This document shows positions 7,104 to 12,349 of a DNA stretch of 12,349 nucleotides, one piece after another. Origin of the DNA: an uncultured Collinsella sp. (GTDB lineage Bacteria; Actinomycetota; Coriobacteriia; Coriobacteriales; Coriobacteriaceae); the NCBI GenBank assembly GCA_900545905.1, contig URBA01000020.1:1-12349 (forward strand), given 5' to 3'. How positions within the stretch are numbered: the stretch's first letter is position 1; every line of letters starts with the position of its first letter. Under the pieces are notes generated by a model that was not told the origin of the DNA, made no database searches, and saw only the letters and a list, made by a program, of their open reading frames with translations. A program made the translations under genes and the position numbers.

Positions 7104-7121
7104 GTCCTTTCGCCCGCACCA
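7104..7121 (+). pseudogene. tRNA-Leu 3' fragment (duplicate)
   Basis: Eighteen nt identical to 6915-6932: the 3' part of the T arm, acceptor strand and CCA. It lacks the rest of a tRNA and cannot fold as one. It is the right flank of the repeat element. Confidence 0.93.
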
Positions 7122-7132
7122 TTAAATGAAAG

Positions 7133-7157
7133 AGCTCCCAGCAATGGGGGCTTTTTT
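7133..7157 (+). terminator. Duplicate of the tRNA-Leu terminator
   Basis: The same stem (7133-7139 with 7146-7152) and T run as at 6944. It insulates the SPFH gene from upstream transcription, so that gene must have a promoter between about 7158 and 7210. Confidence 0.8.
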
Positions 7158-7220
7158 GTTATGCACGATCTCCTTGGACGGGTATCCTAATGCCAACGTG
7201 TGCCTATCAGAGGAGAGACC

Positions 7221-8159
7221 ATGCTGTTTTCCGGTATCATTGCCGCCCTTACGAGCCTTCTGCTTCCCATCATCATTTTGTTGCTGCTGCTTCCCAACGC
7301 CTGCTATGTCGTTGAACAACAGCATGCCGTGATCATCGAGCGCCTGGGCAAGTTCAACCGCATCGTCAACGCGGGCTTCCACATGAAGGTGCCCGTGATC
7401 GACCGCAAGGCCGCCACGGTGAGTCTGCGCACCATGAAAAACGGTTTTGGCATCGACGTTAAGACCCAGGACAACGTGACCATCGGCCTTGAGGTCTCTG
7501 CTCAGTACCACGTGAGCTATGACATGGGCGCCGGCCCGGCAGATTCGGGTATCTACAAGAGCTACTACATGCTGCAGGAGCCCGTCGACCAGATGCGTGA
7601 CTTCATCACCGACGCCCTGCGCTCTTCGATTCCCGTCTACACACTCGATGAGGTCTTTGCCAAGAAGGATGACATCGCCAAGGATGTCAACGCTACCGTT
7701 TCCGAGCAGATGGCCGCCTACGGCTTCACCCTCGTGTCGACGCTCATCACCAAAATCGCACTGCCGACCGAGGTCGAGAACTCCATGAACGACATCAACG
7801 CCGCCCAGCGCAAGCGCGCTGCGGCACAGGAGCTCGCCGAGGCAGACCGTATCAAGCGCGTCACCGAGGCGACCGCCGAGGCCGAGGCTATGGAAAAGGC
7901 GGGCGAGGGCATCGCCAACCAGCGCAAGGCCATTGCGCTGGGTATCAAAGATTCGCTCGAGATCATCCAGGAGACGGGTGTCGGCAATGACGAGGCCAAC
8001 CAACTGTTCATGTTTACGCAGTGGTCCGAGATGATGACGGAGTTCGCACGTACGGGCAAAAACTCGACGGTCGTGCTGCCGAGCGACTTTTCGCAGTCGG
8101 CCTCTATGTTCGAGCAGATGCTGGCCGCCAGCAAAGTTCAAAACGAGTCAAAGGAGTAG
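7221..8159 (+). CDS. SPFH/band-7 membrane-anchored protein
   Basis: The product has 312 residues. One N-terminal hydrophobic segment (about 6-28) anchors it, then a band-7 domain (about 29-200) starts with CYVVEQQHAVIIERLGKFNR, typical of the stomatin/HIR branch. A charged Ala/Glu-rich coiled-coil stretch (about 193-237) and a shorter tail follow. Such proteins form large ring or cage oligomers in the membrane and organise proteases or lipid domains. No NfeD partner or FtsH gene is next to it, so a specific role cannot be named. The ATG at 7221 is chosen over an in-frame GTG at 7200 because AGAGGAGAG (7209-7217) precedes it. rlmH starts 6 bp after the stop, and this gene's last codons supply its AAGGAG ribosome site. 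Confidence 0.9.
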   Translation: MLFSGIIAALTSLLLPIIILLLLLPNACYVVEQQHAVIIERLGKFNRIVNAGFHMKVPVIDRKAATVSLRTMKNGFGIDVKTQDNVTIGLEVSAQYHVSYDMGAGPADSGIYKSYYMLQEPVDQMRDFITDALRSSIPVYTLDEVFAKKDDIAKDVNATVSEQMAAYGFTLVSTLITKIALPTEVENSMNDINAAQRKRAAAQELAEADRIKRVTEATAEAEAMEKAGEGIANQRKAIALGIKDSLEIIQETGVGNDEANQLFMFTQWSEMMTEFARTGKNSTVVLPSDFSQSASMFEQMLAASKVQNESKE

Positions 8160-8165
8160 GCACGC

Positions 8166-8636
8166 GTGAAATACACCGTCGTTTGTGTTGGCAAGCTCAA
8201 AGAGCGCTTTTGGAAGGACGCGTGCGCTGAGTACACCAAGCGCCTAGGCGCCTATGCCAAGGTGGATATCCGCGAGGTGGCCGATATTGACCCGGCCAAG
8301 GCGGGCGGCGTGGATGCCGCACGCGACAAGGAGGGGGCGGCGATTCTTGCTGCCTTGCCGTCTCGAGCGCATGTGATCCTGCTGGCTATCGAGGGCAAGG
8401 AGCGTTCGAGTGAGGAGCTCTCGGCGAGGCTCGACGATCTTATGCTACGAGGCAGCAGCGACATCGCCTTTGTGATTGGCGGTTCGGACGGCGTGAGCGA
8501 TGAGGTGCGCGCCCGCGCCGACGAGATGCTCAGCTTTGGACGCATTACCTTGCCGCATAACTTGGCGCGCGTGGTGCTGCTGGAGCAAATCTACCGCGCC
8601 TGCAAGATCAGCCGTGGCGAGCCGTATCACAAATAG
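8166..8636 (+). CDS. rlmH: 23S rRNA pseudouridine-1915 N3-methyltransferase RlmH
   Basis: The product has 156 residues and is a small SPOUT-class (knotted) SAM enzyme that methylates pseudouridine 1915 in helix 69 of 23S rRNA on assembled ribosomes. Motifs: VVCVGKLKERFWKDA at the N-terminus, IEGKERSSEE (75-84), the knot/SAM loop FVIGGSDGV (102-110), and the invariant C-terminal run LPHNLARVVLLEQIYRA with ISRGEPYHK (148-156). It starts with GTG; AAGGAG within the end of the SPFH gene is its ribosome site, so it is translated with that gene. Length is standard. Confidence 0.97.
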   Translation: MKYTVVCVGKLKERFWKDACAEYTKRLGAYAKVDIREVADIDPAKAGGVDAARDKEGAAILAALPSRAHVILLAIEGKERSSEELSARLDDLMLRGSSDIAFVIGGSDGVSDEVRARADEMLSFGRITLPHNLARVVLLEQIYRACKISRGEPYHK

Positions 8637-8709
8637 GTCGGCAATACGAAACAATGGCGTGGGACAATACCTTTCGTTTTGAGGAATGTGTCTGAAAGGA
8701 CTATGAGAT

Positions 8710-9480
8710 ATGAAGATTGGATTTGTCGGTTTTGGCAATATGGCGAGCGCTATGGCCGATGGCTGGATCGCTGCCGGTGTAGCTGCGAGCGACATGTGCG
8801 CCTGTGCGGGTCGCTACGACGCACTGGTTGAGCGCTGTGAGGCGCGCGGGATGGCCGCTTGCCACGATGCCGCCGAGGTGGTCGCCGCATCCGATATCGT
8901 GGTCGCTGCGGTTAAGCCGTACATGATCGAGAAGGTCTTCGCTCCGCTCAAGGGCATTCTTGCCGACAAGGTCGTTCTGTCGGTTGCCTGGACCTGGGAC
9001 AGTGCCAAGTGGGAGCAGGTCCTGCCGGGCGTCGCGCATATCTCGACGGTGCCCAACACACCGGTTTCGGTGGGCGAGGGCGTCATCGCTTGCGAGAAGG
9101 CTTCCACGCTTAGTGATGAGCAGAGCACAGTGGTGCTTGATCTGCTTGGCAAACTCGGTGCGGTGGTCGAGCTCGATACGAGCCTGCTGTTTGTGGGCGG
9201 CACGGTGGGTGGTTGCGCTCCGGCATTTGTCGCCATGGCAATCGAGGCCCTGGGCGATGCAGCGGTCAAGCACGGTATCCCGCGTGCCGATGCCTATCGC
9301 ATTGTGAGCCAGATGGTGCTAGGTACGGCAAAGCTGCAGCTTGCAACTGGCCAGCATCCTGCGGCGATGAAGGATGCCGTATGCTCGCCCGGTGGTGCCA
9401 CCATCAAGGGCGTCGTTGCGCTCGAGGACGCCGGCATGCGCAGCGCCCTGGTCAAGGCAATCGACGCAACTCTCCAGTAA
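8710..9480 (+). CDS. proC: Pyrroline-5-carboxylate reductase ProC
   Basis: The product has 256 residues and catalyses the last step of proline synthesis: NAD(P)H-dependent reduction of 1-pyrroline-5-carboxylate to proline in the cytoplasm. The N-terminal Rossmann motif is GFVGFGNMASAM (4-15); AVKP, VPNTPVSVGEG and GGCAPAFVAMAIEAL follow. The C-terminal dimerisation signature HPAAMKDAVCSPGGATIKG (216-234) is the proC hallmark, though its start (MKDAVCSPGG) differs slightly from the usual LRDxVTSPGG. AAAGGA ends 9 bp before the ATG at 8710; an ATG at 8703 is out of frame. It lies 73 bp after rlmH and is followed by a hairpin repeat. No proA or proB is in the window. Confidence 0.96.
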   Translation: MKIGFVGFGNMASAMADGWIAAGVAASDMCACAGRYDALVERCEARGMAACHDAAEVVAASDIVVAAVKPYMIEKVFAPLKGILADKVVLSVAWTWDSAKWEQVLPGVAHISTVPNTPVSVGEGVIACEKASTLSDEQSTVVLDLLGKLGAVVELDTSLLFVGGTVGGCAPAFVAMAIEALGDAAVKHGIPRADAYRIVSQMVLGTAKLQLATGQHPAAMKDAVCSPGGATIKGVVALEDAGMRSALVKAIDATLQ

Positions 9481-9484
9481 AACC

Positions 9485-9640
9485 GACCAAAAAAAGGAAG
9501 GGTTTATTTTTGGCAGGTATTTTCTGCGGTTTTGTCCTTTTAGCGAAAAGCGCCCCGCAACTGGCTCAATTCCAGTTGCGGGGCGCTTGCGTTTGCCCAG
9601 ATAAAACAGACCAAAATAAACCTGTCCCTTTTTGGCAGGT
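9485..9640. repeat. Hairpin-centred intergenic repeat with partly inverted arms
   Basis: This fills the gap between convergent proC and the small membrane-protein gene. The outer arms are 9485-9518 and 9609-9640. Both begin GACCAAAA and end TTTTTGGCAGGT, yet their middles are inverted relative to each other (GG-A-rich then GTTTA, versus TAAAC then TGTCCC). The centre is a 17-bp perfect hairpin (listed separately). The right arm's last base is the first base of the stop codon of the minus-strand gene. The A/T-rich arms differ in composition from the surrounding genes. It looks like a dispersed intergenic element, but only one copy is in the window. Confidence 0.6.
9548..9588. terminator. 17-bp perfect hairpin, likely bidirectional terminator
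   Basis: The stem 9548-9564 pairs perfectly with 9572-9588 around a 7-nt loop (CTCAATT). It sits between convergent genes, 68 bp after proC. Only short T runs follow (TTGCGTTT on +; CGCTAAAAGG on the other side reads as CTTTTAGCG), so termination is probable rather than certain. Confidence 0.6.
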
Positions 9641-9813
9641 TAGTCCCAGAAGCTGTCTTCCTCATCCTCGGACTTGGGTCCGCGGTCGACGTACATCTTA
9701 TGGGTACGCTTCTCCATTACAAAGGCAAGAATCGCAAATAACAGGATGCCGCCGGCGAAAAGGATGGCAAAACCGGTGCGGGTGCCAAACAAAAAGGAAA
9801 AAACTGCGTCCAT
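9640..9813 (-). CDS. Small single-span membrane protein, 57 residues
   Basis: ATG 9813 to TAA 9640 gives 57 residues. The start MDAVFSFLFGTRTG leads into one strongly hydrophobic segment (about 15-33, FAILFAGGILLFAILAFVM), then a basic stretch (EKRTHK) and an acidic tail with the end EDEEDSFWD. The pattern predicts one membrane helix with a cytoplasmic charged tail. An AGAAGG-type ribosome site lies 7-8 nt upstream on this strand. I do not recognise the family with confidence; it may be a lineage-specific conserved protein of unknown function. It is convergent to proC and divergent from serS, so its promoter must overlap the serS upstream region. Confidence 0.72.
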   Translation of the reverse strand: MDAVFSFLFGTRTGFAILFAGGILLFAILAFVMEKRTHKMYVDRGPKSEDEEDSFWD

Positions 9814-9837
9814 TGGGTGCCTTCTTGCGTAGTTGAG

Positions 9838-9867
9838 TTGGGTCGTAAACGCTCATAAGTATATACT
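9838..9867 (+). promoter_or_regulatory. Likely serS promoter
   Basis: TTGGGT (9838-9843), an 18-bp spacer and TATACT (9862-9867) lie 57 bp before the serS ATG. A perfect 10-bp palindrome, GGTTGCAACC (9885-9894), lies just downstream and could be an operator or chance. No T-box leader is evident in this short 5' region. Confidence 0.5.
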
Positions 9868-9924
9868 TGCCCATACATGTACAAGGTTGCAACCTAAATG
9901 GAATGTATATCGCCGGAGGATCTA

Positions 9925-11208
9925 ATGCTTGATATCAAGTTTGTTCGCGAGAACCCCGATGCCATCGATGTCGCCATGGCTAACCGCCAGACGTCTTGGG
10001 ATCGCGAGAAGTTCTTTGAGCTCGACGACGAGCGCCGTGCCGTCATCACCGAGGTCGAGGAGCTCCAGGCTACGCGCAATGCCGAGTCCAAGAAGATCGG
10101 CGCCCTGATGAAGGAGGGCAAGAAGGGCGAGGCCGAGGCCGCCAAGGAGGCCGTGCGCGCCGTCAACGAGAAGATTGACGGTCTGGCCGAGCGCCGCACT
10201 GCTCTCGAGCAGGAGCAGTACGACTTCATGGCTCACCTGCCCAACATTCCGTGCGATGCCACCCCGTACGGTAAGGACGAGGACGAGAACATCGAGCGTC
10301 GCCGCTGGGGCACCCCGCGCGAGTTCGACTTCGACTTTAAGCCGCACTGGGACCTGGGCACCGATCTGGACATCCTCGACTTCGAGCGTGGCAACAAGCT
10401 CTCCGGCAGCCGCTTTACCGTTCTCGGTGGCGCCGGCGCCCGCCTGGAGCGTGCCCTCATCAACTTCTTCCTCGATACGCACACCAGCCGTGGCTTTAAG
10501 GAGTGGTGGCCGCCCATCGTCGTCAAGCGTCAGACCATGTTTGGCACGGGTCAGCTGCCCAAGTTCGAGGACGACGCCTATCACGTCTCGGGCGACAACT
10601 TCCTGATCCCCACCGCCGAGGTCGTGCTTACCAACCTGCACGCCGGCGAGGTCCTCGATGCCGACACTCTGCCGCGTCGCTACACCGCCTTCACCCCCTG
10701 CTTCCGCGAGGAGGCCGGTTCCGCCGGTCGCGATACCCGCGGCATCATCCGTCAGCACGAGTTCGACAAGGTCGAGATGGTCAAGTTCGCTAAGCCGGAG
10801 GAGTCCGACGAGGAGCTCGAGAGCATGACCGCCGAGGCCGAGTATCTGCTGCAGCAGCTGGGCCTTCCGTATCGCGTGATTAGCCTGTGCACCGGCGACT
10901 TGGGCTTCTCTGCCCGTCAGACCTACGACGTCGAGGTCTGGCTGCCGAGCTACAACGCCTACAAGGAGATCAGCTCCTGCTCCAACTGCGGCGACTTCCA
11001 GGCCCGCCGCGCCAACATCAAGTACCGCGACCCCGAGAACTTCAAGGGCTCGCGTTACCTGCACACCCTTAACGGTTCCGGCCTGCCGGCTGGTCGTACC
11101 ATGGCTGCCATTCTGGAGAACTACCAGAACGCCGACGGCACCATCACGATCCCCGAGGTTCTGCGTCCTTACATGGGCGGTCTCGAGAAGATCGAGCCGG
11201 TCGCGTAA
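9925..11208 (+). CDS. serS: Seryl-tRNA synthetase SerS
   Basis: The product has 427 residues and is a class II synthetase charging tRNA-Ser (and tRNA-Sec where present). The N-terminal long coiled-coil arm (about 30-105, rich in Glu, Lys and Ala) grips the tRNA variable arm. The catalytic core shows class II motif 2, FREEAGSAGRDTRGI (260-274), and motif 3, NGSGLPAGRTMAAILENYQ (383-401), close to the textbook GSGLAVGRT. The ATG at 9925 is chosen because CGGAGGA (9914-9920) sits right before it and MLDIKFVRENPD is the normal SerS N-terminus; an in-frame start at 9898 would add nine unlikely residues. A UUCG-loop terminator follows. Confidence 0.98.
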   Translation: MLDIKFVRENPDAIDVAMANRQTSWDREKFFELDDERRAVITEVEELQATRNAESKKIGALMKEGKKGEAEAAKEAVRAVNEKIDGLAERRTALEQEQYDFMAHLPNIPCDATPYGKDEDENIERRRWGTPREFDFDFKPHWDLGTDLDILDFERGNKLSGSRFTVLGGAGARLERALINFFLDTHTSRGFKEWWPPIVVKRQTMFGTGQLPKFEDDAYHVSGDNFLIPTAEVVLTNLHAGEVLDADTLPRRYTAFTPCFREEAGSAGRDTRGIIRQHEFDKVEMVKFAKPEESDEELESMTAEAEYLLQQLGLPYRVISLCTGDLGFSARQTYDVEVWLPSYNAYKEISSCSNCGDFQARRANIKYRDPENFKGSRYLHTLNGSGLPAGRTMAAILENYQNADGTITIPEVLRPYMGGLEKIEPVA

Positions 11209-11231
11209 GTTGGCTGCATAGGGGATATGCA

Positions 11232-11259
11232 AGGGCGCTCCTTCGGGGGCGCCCTATTT
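11232..11259 (+). terminator. serS intrinsic terminator with UUCG loop
   Basis: A 10-bp stem (11232-11241 with 11246-11255, one G-T pair) is closed by a TTCG tetraloop and followed by ATTT. The T tract is short but the stem is very stable. Confidence 0.78.
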
Positions 11260-11308
11260 CGTGCGCAGGTCCATACCATGCCGTGCGGACAGCTCAATAG
11301 AAAACACA

Positions 11309-11348
11309 CGAACAACTGTTCTGTATACAGCCATCTACCTGCTATGCT
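11309..11348 (+). promoter_or_regulatory. LexA-box-like site and possible promoter for the 125-residue gene
   Basis: CGAACAACTGTTCT (11309-11322) contains a perfect GAAC-N4-GTTC dyad, the core of the Gram-positive/actinobacterial SOS box. It overlaps TTCTGT (11319-11324), which with an 18-bp spacer and TATGCT (11343-11348) could form a promoter. A second palindrome, CTGTATACAG, spans 11321-11330. Eight fixed bases would occur by chance about 0.2 times in a window this size, so this is suggestive only. Confidence 0.35.
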
Positions 11349-11381
11349 TTTGCTAAATAAGAGCGAGAGAAAGGGGACGCG

Positions 11382-11759
11382 ATGGAGCTGTTTGATGATC
11401 GGGTGGTTTTGTTTGAGAGCGACGAGGGCGGGGAGTACCTGCTTGTAACGTGTGAGCCGTCTGGCATGGGCGGCCTGGTGGTTCGGCAGACGAGTGAGGG
11501 TCCGTTGACACAATGGTGCTTTGAGGAGTCGCCGCATGTGGTCGAGACCTTTGTGACGCACGAGGGACTTGTGGCGCTGGAGCACTTCTATGGAGTTGGG
11601 ACTTCCAACCAGGTCGCGCGCATGCTGAGCATCTCGTTTGCCGATTATGATTGTGCCCAGCGGGTGAGATCGCTCCTGAGGGAACTTGATGCCAAGTTTG
11701 ACGTGATCGAAAAGCCAATCGATCGTACGGGGAACAGCGGTATATGCGGAGCAGCATGA
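11382..11759 (+). CDS. Unrecognised 125-residue soluble protein
   Basis: The ATG at 11382 follows a ribosome site AAGGGGA (11371-11377). The product is 125 residues, acidic at the N-terminus (MELFDDRVVLFESDEGGEYL), with no signal peptide or membrane segment and three scattered Cys (about 24, 46 and 91). The middle contains THEGLVALEHFYG and a C-terminal amphipathic stretch, CAQRVRSLLRELDAKFDVIEKP. I know no family for it. It stands alone between serS and tRNA-Arg, with its own possible promoter and no visible terminator. The reading frame, start signal and lack of alternatives make a real gene likely. The upstream LexA-like site is the only functional hint. Confidence 0.75.
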   Translation: MELFDDRVVLFESDEGGEYLLVTCEPSGMGGLVVRQTSEGPLTQWCFEESPHVVETFVTHEGLVALEHFYGVGTSNQVARMLSISFADYDCAQRVRSLLRELDAKFDVIEKPIDRTGNSGICGAA

Positions 11760-11795
11760 CAAAACTGCGTTCCACAAAAAAGTTTGAGATTGTGC

Positions 11796-11827
11796 TTGAC
11801 TCCAATAAGCTAAAGTGGTTTTATATG
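11796..11827 (+). promoter_or_regulatory. Promoter of the first tRNA-Arg
   Basis: TTGACT (11796-11801) with TTTATA (11820-11825, 18-bp spacer) or TATATG (11822-11827, 20-bp spacer), ending about 10 bp before the tRNA. Confidence 0.55.
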
Positions 11828-11836
11828 TCTTGCGCT

Positions 11837-11913
11837 GCGGCGTTACCTCAGCTGGATAGAGGGTCTGACTACGAATCAGAACGTCATAGGTTCGAATCCT
11901 ATACGCCGCACCA
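11837..11913 (+). tRNA. tRNA-Arg (anticodon ACG), first copy
   Basis: 77 nt. Acceptor GCGGCGT (11837-11843) pairs with ACGCCGC; anticodon stem TCTGA/TCAGA has loop CTACGAA with anticodon ACG at 11871-11873 (read as ICG after A34 deamination, decoding CGU/CGC/CGA). T arm ATAGG-TTCGAAT-CCTAT; CCA encoded at 11911-11913. Identical in all 77 bases to 12268-12344. Confidence 0.97.
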
Positions 11914-11992
11914 ATTGAACTTGAAGCCTCCGGCAACGGGGGCTTTTCTTTTATGCCGCCACCGCATGGATTCGAACCTCGGTCGAGGCGCG
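11894..11992 (+). repeat. About 100-bp direct repeat, copy 1 (tRNA-Arg 3' end, terminator, inverted T arm)
   Basis: Matches 12084-12183 with a few changes and a 1-bp length difference. It holds the tRNA 3' 20 nt, the terminator and a GGATTCGAACCT block that is the reverse complement of the tRNA T arm. Period is 190 bp, against 189 bp at tRNA-Leu. Confidence 0.93.
11925..11952 (+). terminator. Intrinsic terminator of first tRNA-Arg
   Basis: AGCCTCCG (11925-11932) pairs with CGGGGGCT (11937-11944) around a GCAA loop, then TTTTCTTTT. Confidence 0.85.
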
Positions 11993-12083
11993 GGCGTAAA
12001 GAAAACGCGGAGCGTTTTTAGCCCGCGGGCGAGCGCGCCGGCAGGCGGGCGAAGCCGGTGCGGATCCGCGCAGCGGATGCGCG
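11953..12083 (+). repeat. tRNA-linked structured repeat element, Arg copy
   Basis: Same order as the tRNA-Leu copy: inverted T arm (GGATTCGAACCT, 11968-11979), perfect 7-bp stem 11989-11995 with 12021-12027, inner hairpin AAAACGC-GGA-GCGTTTT (12002-12018), GC-rich hairpin region, and ATCCGC-GCA-GCGGAT (12064-12078). GGATTC (11968-11973) pairs with GAATCC (12084-12089), closing the element at the tRNA-fragment junction. The core 11994-12085 is 84/92 identical to 7011-7102. No protein-coding signal is seen. Confidence 0.85.
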
Positions 12084-12103
12084 GAATCCTATACGCCGCA
12101 CCA
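12084..12103 (+). pseudogene. tRNA-Arg 3' fragment (duplicate)
   Basis: Twenty nt identical to 11894-11913, from the T loop through CCA. It has no 5' part, so it is not a functional tRNA. Confidence 0.93.
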
Positions 12104-12115
12104 ATTGAAATTGAA

Positions 12116-12143
12116 AGCCTCCGGCAACGGGGGCTTTTCTTTT
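12116..12143 (+). terminator. Duplicate of the tRNA-Arg terminator
   Basis: AGCCTCCG (12116-12123) pairs with CGGGGGCT (12128-12135), then TTTTCTTTT, as in the first copy. Confidence 0.82.
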
Positions 12144-12226
12144 ACGTCGGCACTGCATGGATTCGAACCTCGGTCGAGGCGCGAGCAGCTTAATCATCAC
12201 TTCGTAAAATTTTTTCAAATTGTCGC

Positions 12227-12255
12227 TTGACCCATCGGGGGCTCGCGTGCATAAT
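12227..12255 (+). promoter_or_regulatory. Promoter of the second tRNA-Arg
   Basis: TTGACC (12227-12232), 17-bp spacer, CATAAT (12250-12255), ending 12 bp before the tRNA. It differs in sequence from the first tRNA-Arg promoter. Confidence 0.75.
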
Positions 12256-12267
12256 AATCCGTGCGTT

Positions 12268-12344
12268 GCGGCGTTACCTCAGCTGGATAGAGGGTCTGAC
12301 TACGAATCAGAACGTCATAGGTTCGAATCCTATACGCCGCACCA
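12268..12344 (+). tRNA. tRNA-Arg (anticodon ACG), second copy
   Basis: Complete 77-nt tRNA with encoded CCA (12342-12344), identical to the first copy. The following CAATTGA (from the last C of CCA) also matches the flank of the first copy, and the window ends there, so whether another repeat unit follows cannot be seen. Confidence 0.97.
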
Positions 12345-12349
12345 ATTGA

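Larger units (their letters stand above)
7104..7163 (+). repeat. 60-bp direct repeat, copy 2
   Basis: Second copy of 6915-6974, with one change (7124 region, G to A). It carries the tRNA fragment plus a full terminator and sits immediately upstream of the SPFH gene. Confidence 0.97.
12084..12183 (+). repeat. About 100-bp direct repeat, copy 2, ending before a core
   Basis: Second copy of 11894-11992. It again ends with the inverted T arm (GGATTCGAACCT) and TCGAGGCGCG, but then leaves the pattern at 12184 with no GTAAAG core. It therefore looks like a second unit that is cut short, or the ancestral tRNA flank. Confidence 0.9.

Noticed and set aside
9885..9894. GGTTGCAACC palindrome as an operator
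   Set aside because: A single 10-bp palindrome without a matching second site or regulator gene is not enough to name an operator.
9868..9924. T-box leader ahead of serS
   Set aside because: The leader from the likely promoter is too short and shows no specifier stem or T-box sequence.
9922..11232. 436-residue minus-strand open frame
   Set aside because: It is an exact shadow of serS, whose motifs and start signal are unambiguous.
11169..11936. 255-residue minus-strand open frame spanning to tRNA-Arg
   Set aside because: Its start lies beyond the tRNA gene on the opposite strand and it overlaps the serS terminator and the 125-residue gene.
11894..12183. Direct repeats as a CRISPR array
   Set aside because: Repeats of about 100 bp with a single 91-bp spacer and embedded tRNA sequence do not fit any CRISPR architecture, and no cas gene is present.
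11744..12193. 149-residue plus-strand frame through tRNA-Arg and the repeat
   Set aside because: It translates a tRNA gene, terminators and the structured repeat, so it is noncoding; its repeated PPATGAFLL-type stretches only reflect the duplicated terminators.

Overview
The window reads as an ordinary chromosomal segment of a GC-rich Actinomycetota member. Protein style, the Coriobacteriia-like mix of housekeeping genes and CCA-encoding tRNA genes suggest a gut Coriobacteriia genome, most likely Collinsella or a close relative. That placement is from memory and was not tested by any search. The left edge is not biological: bases 1-47 are an Illumina Nextera library adapter with an index, fused to a broken IS110-family transposase gene, so the window starts at a raw contig end.

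Layout. 1-47 adapter; 48-923 (-) 3'-truncated IS110 transposase, with a hairpin-rich noncoding leader up to about 1100 that could hold a bridge RNA; about 1202-1241 an operator/promoter-like stretch; 1307-2368 a GH5-like protein that has lost its acid/base glutamate; 2375-3253 rsmI; 3323-4924 metG; terminator; 5035-5895 rsmA/ksgA overlapping 5885-6802 tatD; tRNA-Leu(CAG) followed by an unusual 189-bp repeat unit; 7221-8159 an SPFH/band-7 membrane protein; 8166-8636 rlmH; 8710-9480 proC; a hairpin-centred intergenic repeat; 9640-9813 (-) a 57-residue membrane protein; 9925-11208 serS; terminator; 11382-11759 an unrecognised 125-residue protein behind a LexA-box-like site; then two identical tRNA-Arg(ACG) genes separated by a second copy of the repeat unit.

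The housekeeping genes share a translation theme: two aminoacyl-tRNA synthetases (MetG, SerS), three rRNA methyltransferases (RsmI, RsmA, RlmH) and three tRNA genes. Tight spacing suggests small operons: GH5-rsmI, rsmA-tatD and SPFH-rlmH.

The best candidate for something undescribed is the repeat that follows the tRNA genes. At tRNA-Leu and at tRNA-Arg the last 18-20 nt of the tRNA, from within the T arm through CCA, plus the tRNA's own terminator, is duplicated 189 or 190 bp downstream. The DNA between the copies holds a 92-bp core (84/92 identical at the two loci, no indels). In front of the core is a 12-nt inverted copy of the adjacent tRNA's T arm. Differences between the two cores fall in loops, in a bulge, or are compensatory in a stem, so a folded single strand (RNA or DNA) appears to be conserved. 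No protein is encoded in the unit.
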